A DNA stretch of 6,215 nucleotides from GCA-2401155 sp045047085 (lineage in GTDB: Bacteria; Pseudomonadota; Alphaproteobacteria; Rhizobiales; Rhizobiaceae): NCBI GenBank assembly GCA_045047085.1, contig JASFYT010000028.1:1-6215 (forward strand), in the 5' to 3' direction. The number at the start of each line of letters is the position of its first letter. Positions within the stretch are counted from its first letter, which is position 1. The notes beneath the pieces are model-generated. The model was not told the origin of the DNA. It saw nothing but the letters and a program-made list of their open reading frames with translations, and made no database searches. The position numbers and the translations under genes were made by a program. This document shows, one piece after another, positions 5,527-6,215 of this stretch.

Positions 5527-6215
5527 TTAGTTCCGCACGATGCCACGCCCACCCAACATGCTCTCAATACGAATTTTTGTCTCGGGCGTTTTCGCAAGCG
5601 AGATAAAGTTTTCCCGTTCAAAACGGAACATATCTTTTTCGCTTACTTCAGTTTTCTCACTTCCCTCTCCGCCAGTGACAATACGGGCGATGGCGGTCGC
5701 AACGGTCACGTCGTGGTTTAGAAAATTGCCTTTAGCCAGACCCTTTTCCAAAAACGCAACCATTGCAGCAAAAACGTCACCACCGGCCAGCAAAAATTCA
5801 GGCACGTTCCGAGGAGAATATGTCCCGCTCATTTCCTTGATCACAATTCGAGATTCACCAATCAATCGATCCCGGTTCATCACCTGACGGTCACGTTCCG
5901 GTTCAAAATACGCTAATTTCGCAGCCATATCCGGCGAGGCACCGGTGCTTGAATATCCGAGCTGATTGAAGCAGTTCCACGCCGCCTTTTCCCAATCACC
6001 AGTGCGCTGATACCAGCGCAAATAGGTCTCCTTGACCCCACCTCCACCGGGAACAAGCCCAACCGTCGGTTCCACTAGCCCCATGACAGAATTGGCATGG
6101 GCAATGACCAGATCACAGTGTGCCAGCACTTCATAACCGCCGCCCAATGCCAGACCAGACGGCGAACCTATCGCAGGTGCATCACAATATAACAACGCAG
6201 AAACCGCCTCCTGGA
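5527..6215 (-). CDS. 3-hydroxyacyl-CoA dehydrogenase/enoyl-CoA hydratase, FadN-type, C-terminal part, cut by the window edge
   Basis: The frame is open to the right edge and ends with TAA at 5529-5527, giving 228 visible residues. The first codons (QEAVSALLYCDAP) read straight through the TTG at 6195, so this is the middle of a longer gene, not a start. The visible part is the crotonase-fold domain: SPSGLALGGGYEVLAHCDL at 17-35 is the CoA/oxyanion-hole region, and GLVEPTVGLVPGGGG at 45-59 carries Glu48, which aligns with Glu144 of enoyl-CoA hydratase. The tail KTPETKIRIESMLGGRGIVRN matches the end of FadN-type proteins, where an N-terminal 3-hydroxyacyl-CoA dehydrogenase domain precedes the hydratase. 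The full protein is therefore expected to carry out two steps of fatty-acid beta-oxidation, usually with a FadA thiolase partner. No thiolase lies downstream here. I find no glutamate at the position of the second catalytic Glu of crotonases. The family is well supported; full-length activity cannot be judged from this part. Confidence 0.9.
   Translation of the reverse strand, partial: QEAVSALLYCDAPAIGSPSGLALGGGYEVLAHCDLVIAHANSVMGLVEPTVGLVPGGGGVKETYLRWYQRTGDWEKAAWNCFNQLGYSSTGASPDMAAKLAYFEPERDRQVMNRDRLIGESRIVIKEMSGTYSPRNVPEFLLAGGDVFAAMVAFLEKGLAKGNFLNHDVTVATAIARIVTGGEGSEKTEVSEKDMFRFERENFISLAKTPETKIRIESMLGGRGIVRN

Noticed and set aside
5421..5621. 66-residue minus-strand frame spanning the end of the FadN-type gene and the spacer
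   Set aside because: Out of frame with the FadN-type C-terminus, crosses the palindromic repeat, and has no family features.

Overview
The window looks like chromosomal DNA of an alphaproteobacterium. My best guess is the Hyphomicrobiales (Rhizobiales). Two things point there: the gene types (a stand-alone dimethylglycine-dehydrogenase-like flavoprotein, a FadN-type beta-oxidation enzyme, a YibF-like glutathione transferase), and an intergenic palindrome whose core and outer arms resemble a repeat common in rhizobial genomes. The repeat match is from memory and was not searched. Base composition is moderate and fairly even along the window, and I see no integrase, transposase, phage gene, tRNA, rRNA or CRISPR array.

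All six genes are on the minus strand, so transcription runs from high to low coordinates. In that order they are: (1) the C-terminal 228 residues of a 3-hydroxyacyl-CoA dehydrogenase/enoyl-CoA hydratase, cut by the right edge; (2) a 213-base spacer (5314-5526) holding two 9-bp direct repeats, a rhizobial-type palindrome and a strong 16-bp hairpin just before the next ribosome binding site; (3) a YibF-like glutathione S-transferase whose stop codon overlaps the start of (4), a small four-helix membrane protein resembling DUF805; (5) after 117 bases, a 380-residue FAD amine/amino-acid oxidoreductase of the DAO family; (6) after 79 bases, an 835-residue FAD plus aminomethyltransferase protein of the dimethylglycine/sarcosine dehydrogenase family; (7) after 70 bases, the first 109 residues of an exported phosphodiester-glycosidase-like protein, cut by the left edge. 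This last gene appears to start with TTG and is easy to miss. The longest stretch without a gene is the 213-base spacer.

The two flavoproteins are the clearest functional pair. Both act on small secondary or tertiary amines or amino acids, and the larger one should pass the released one-carbon unit to tetrahydrofolate. Together they could serve demethylation of betaine-type or N-methylated amino acids, but no transporter, regulator or folate gene in the window fixes the substrate. The transferase and membrane protein are translationally coupled. The fatty-acid oxidation gene and the exported glycosidase-like protein have no obvious metabolic link to the rest.

I found no convincing novel multigene system. 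The most interesting parts are the structured leader of the transferase gene, the hidden TTG-start exported protein, and the unassigned flavoprotein pair.
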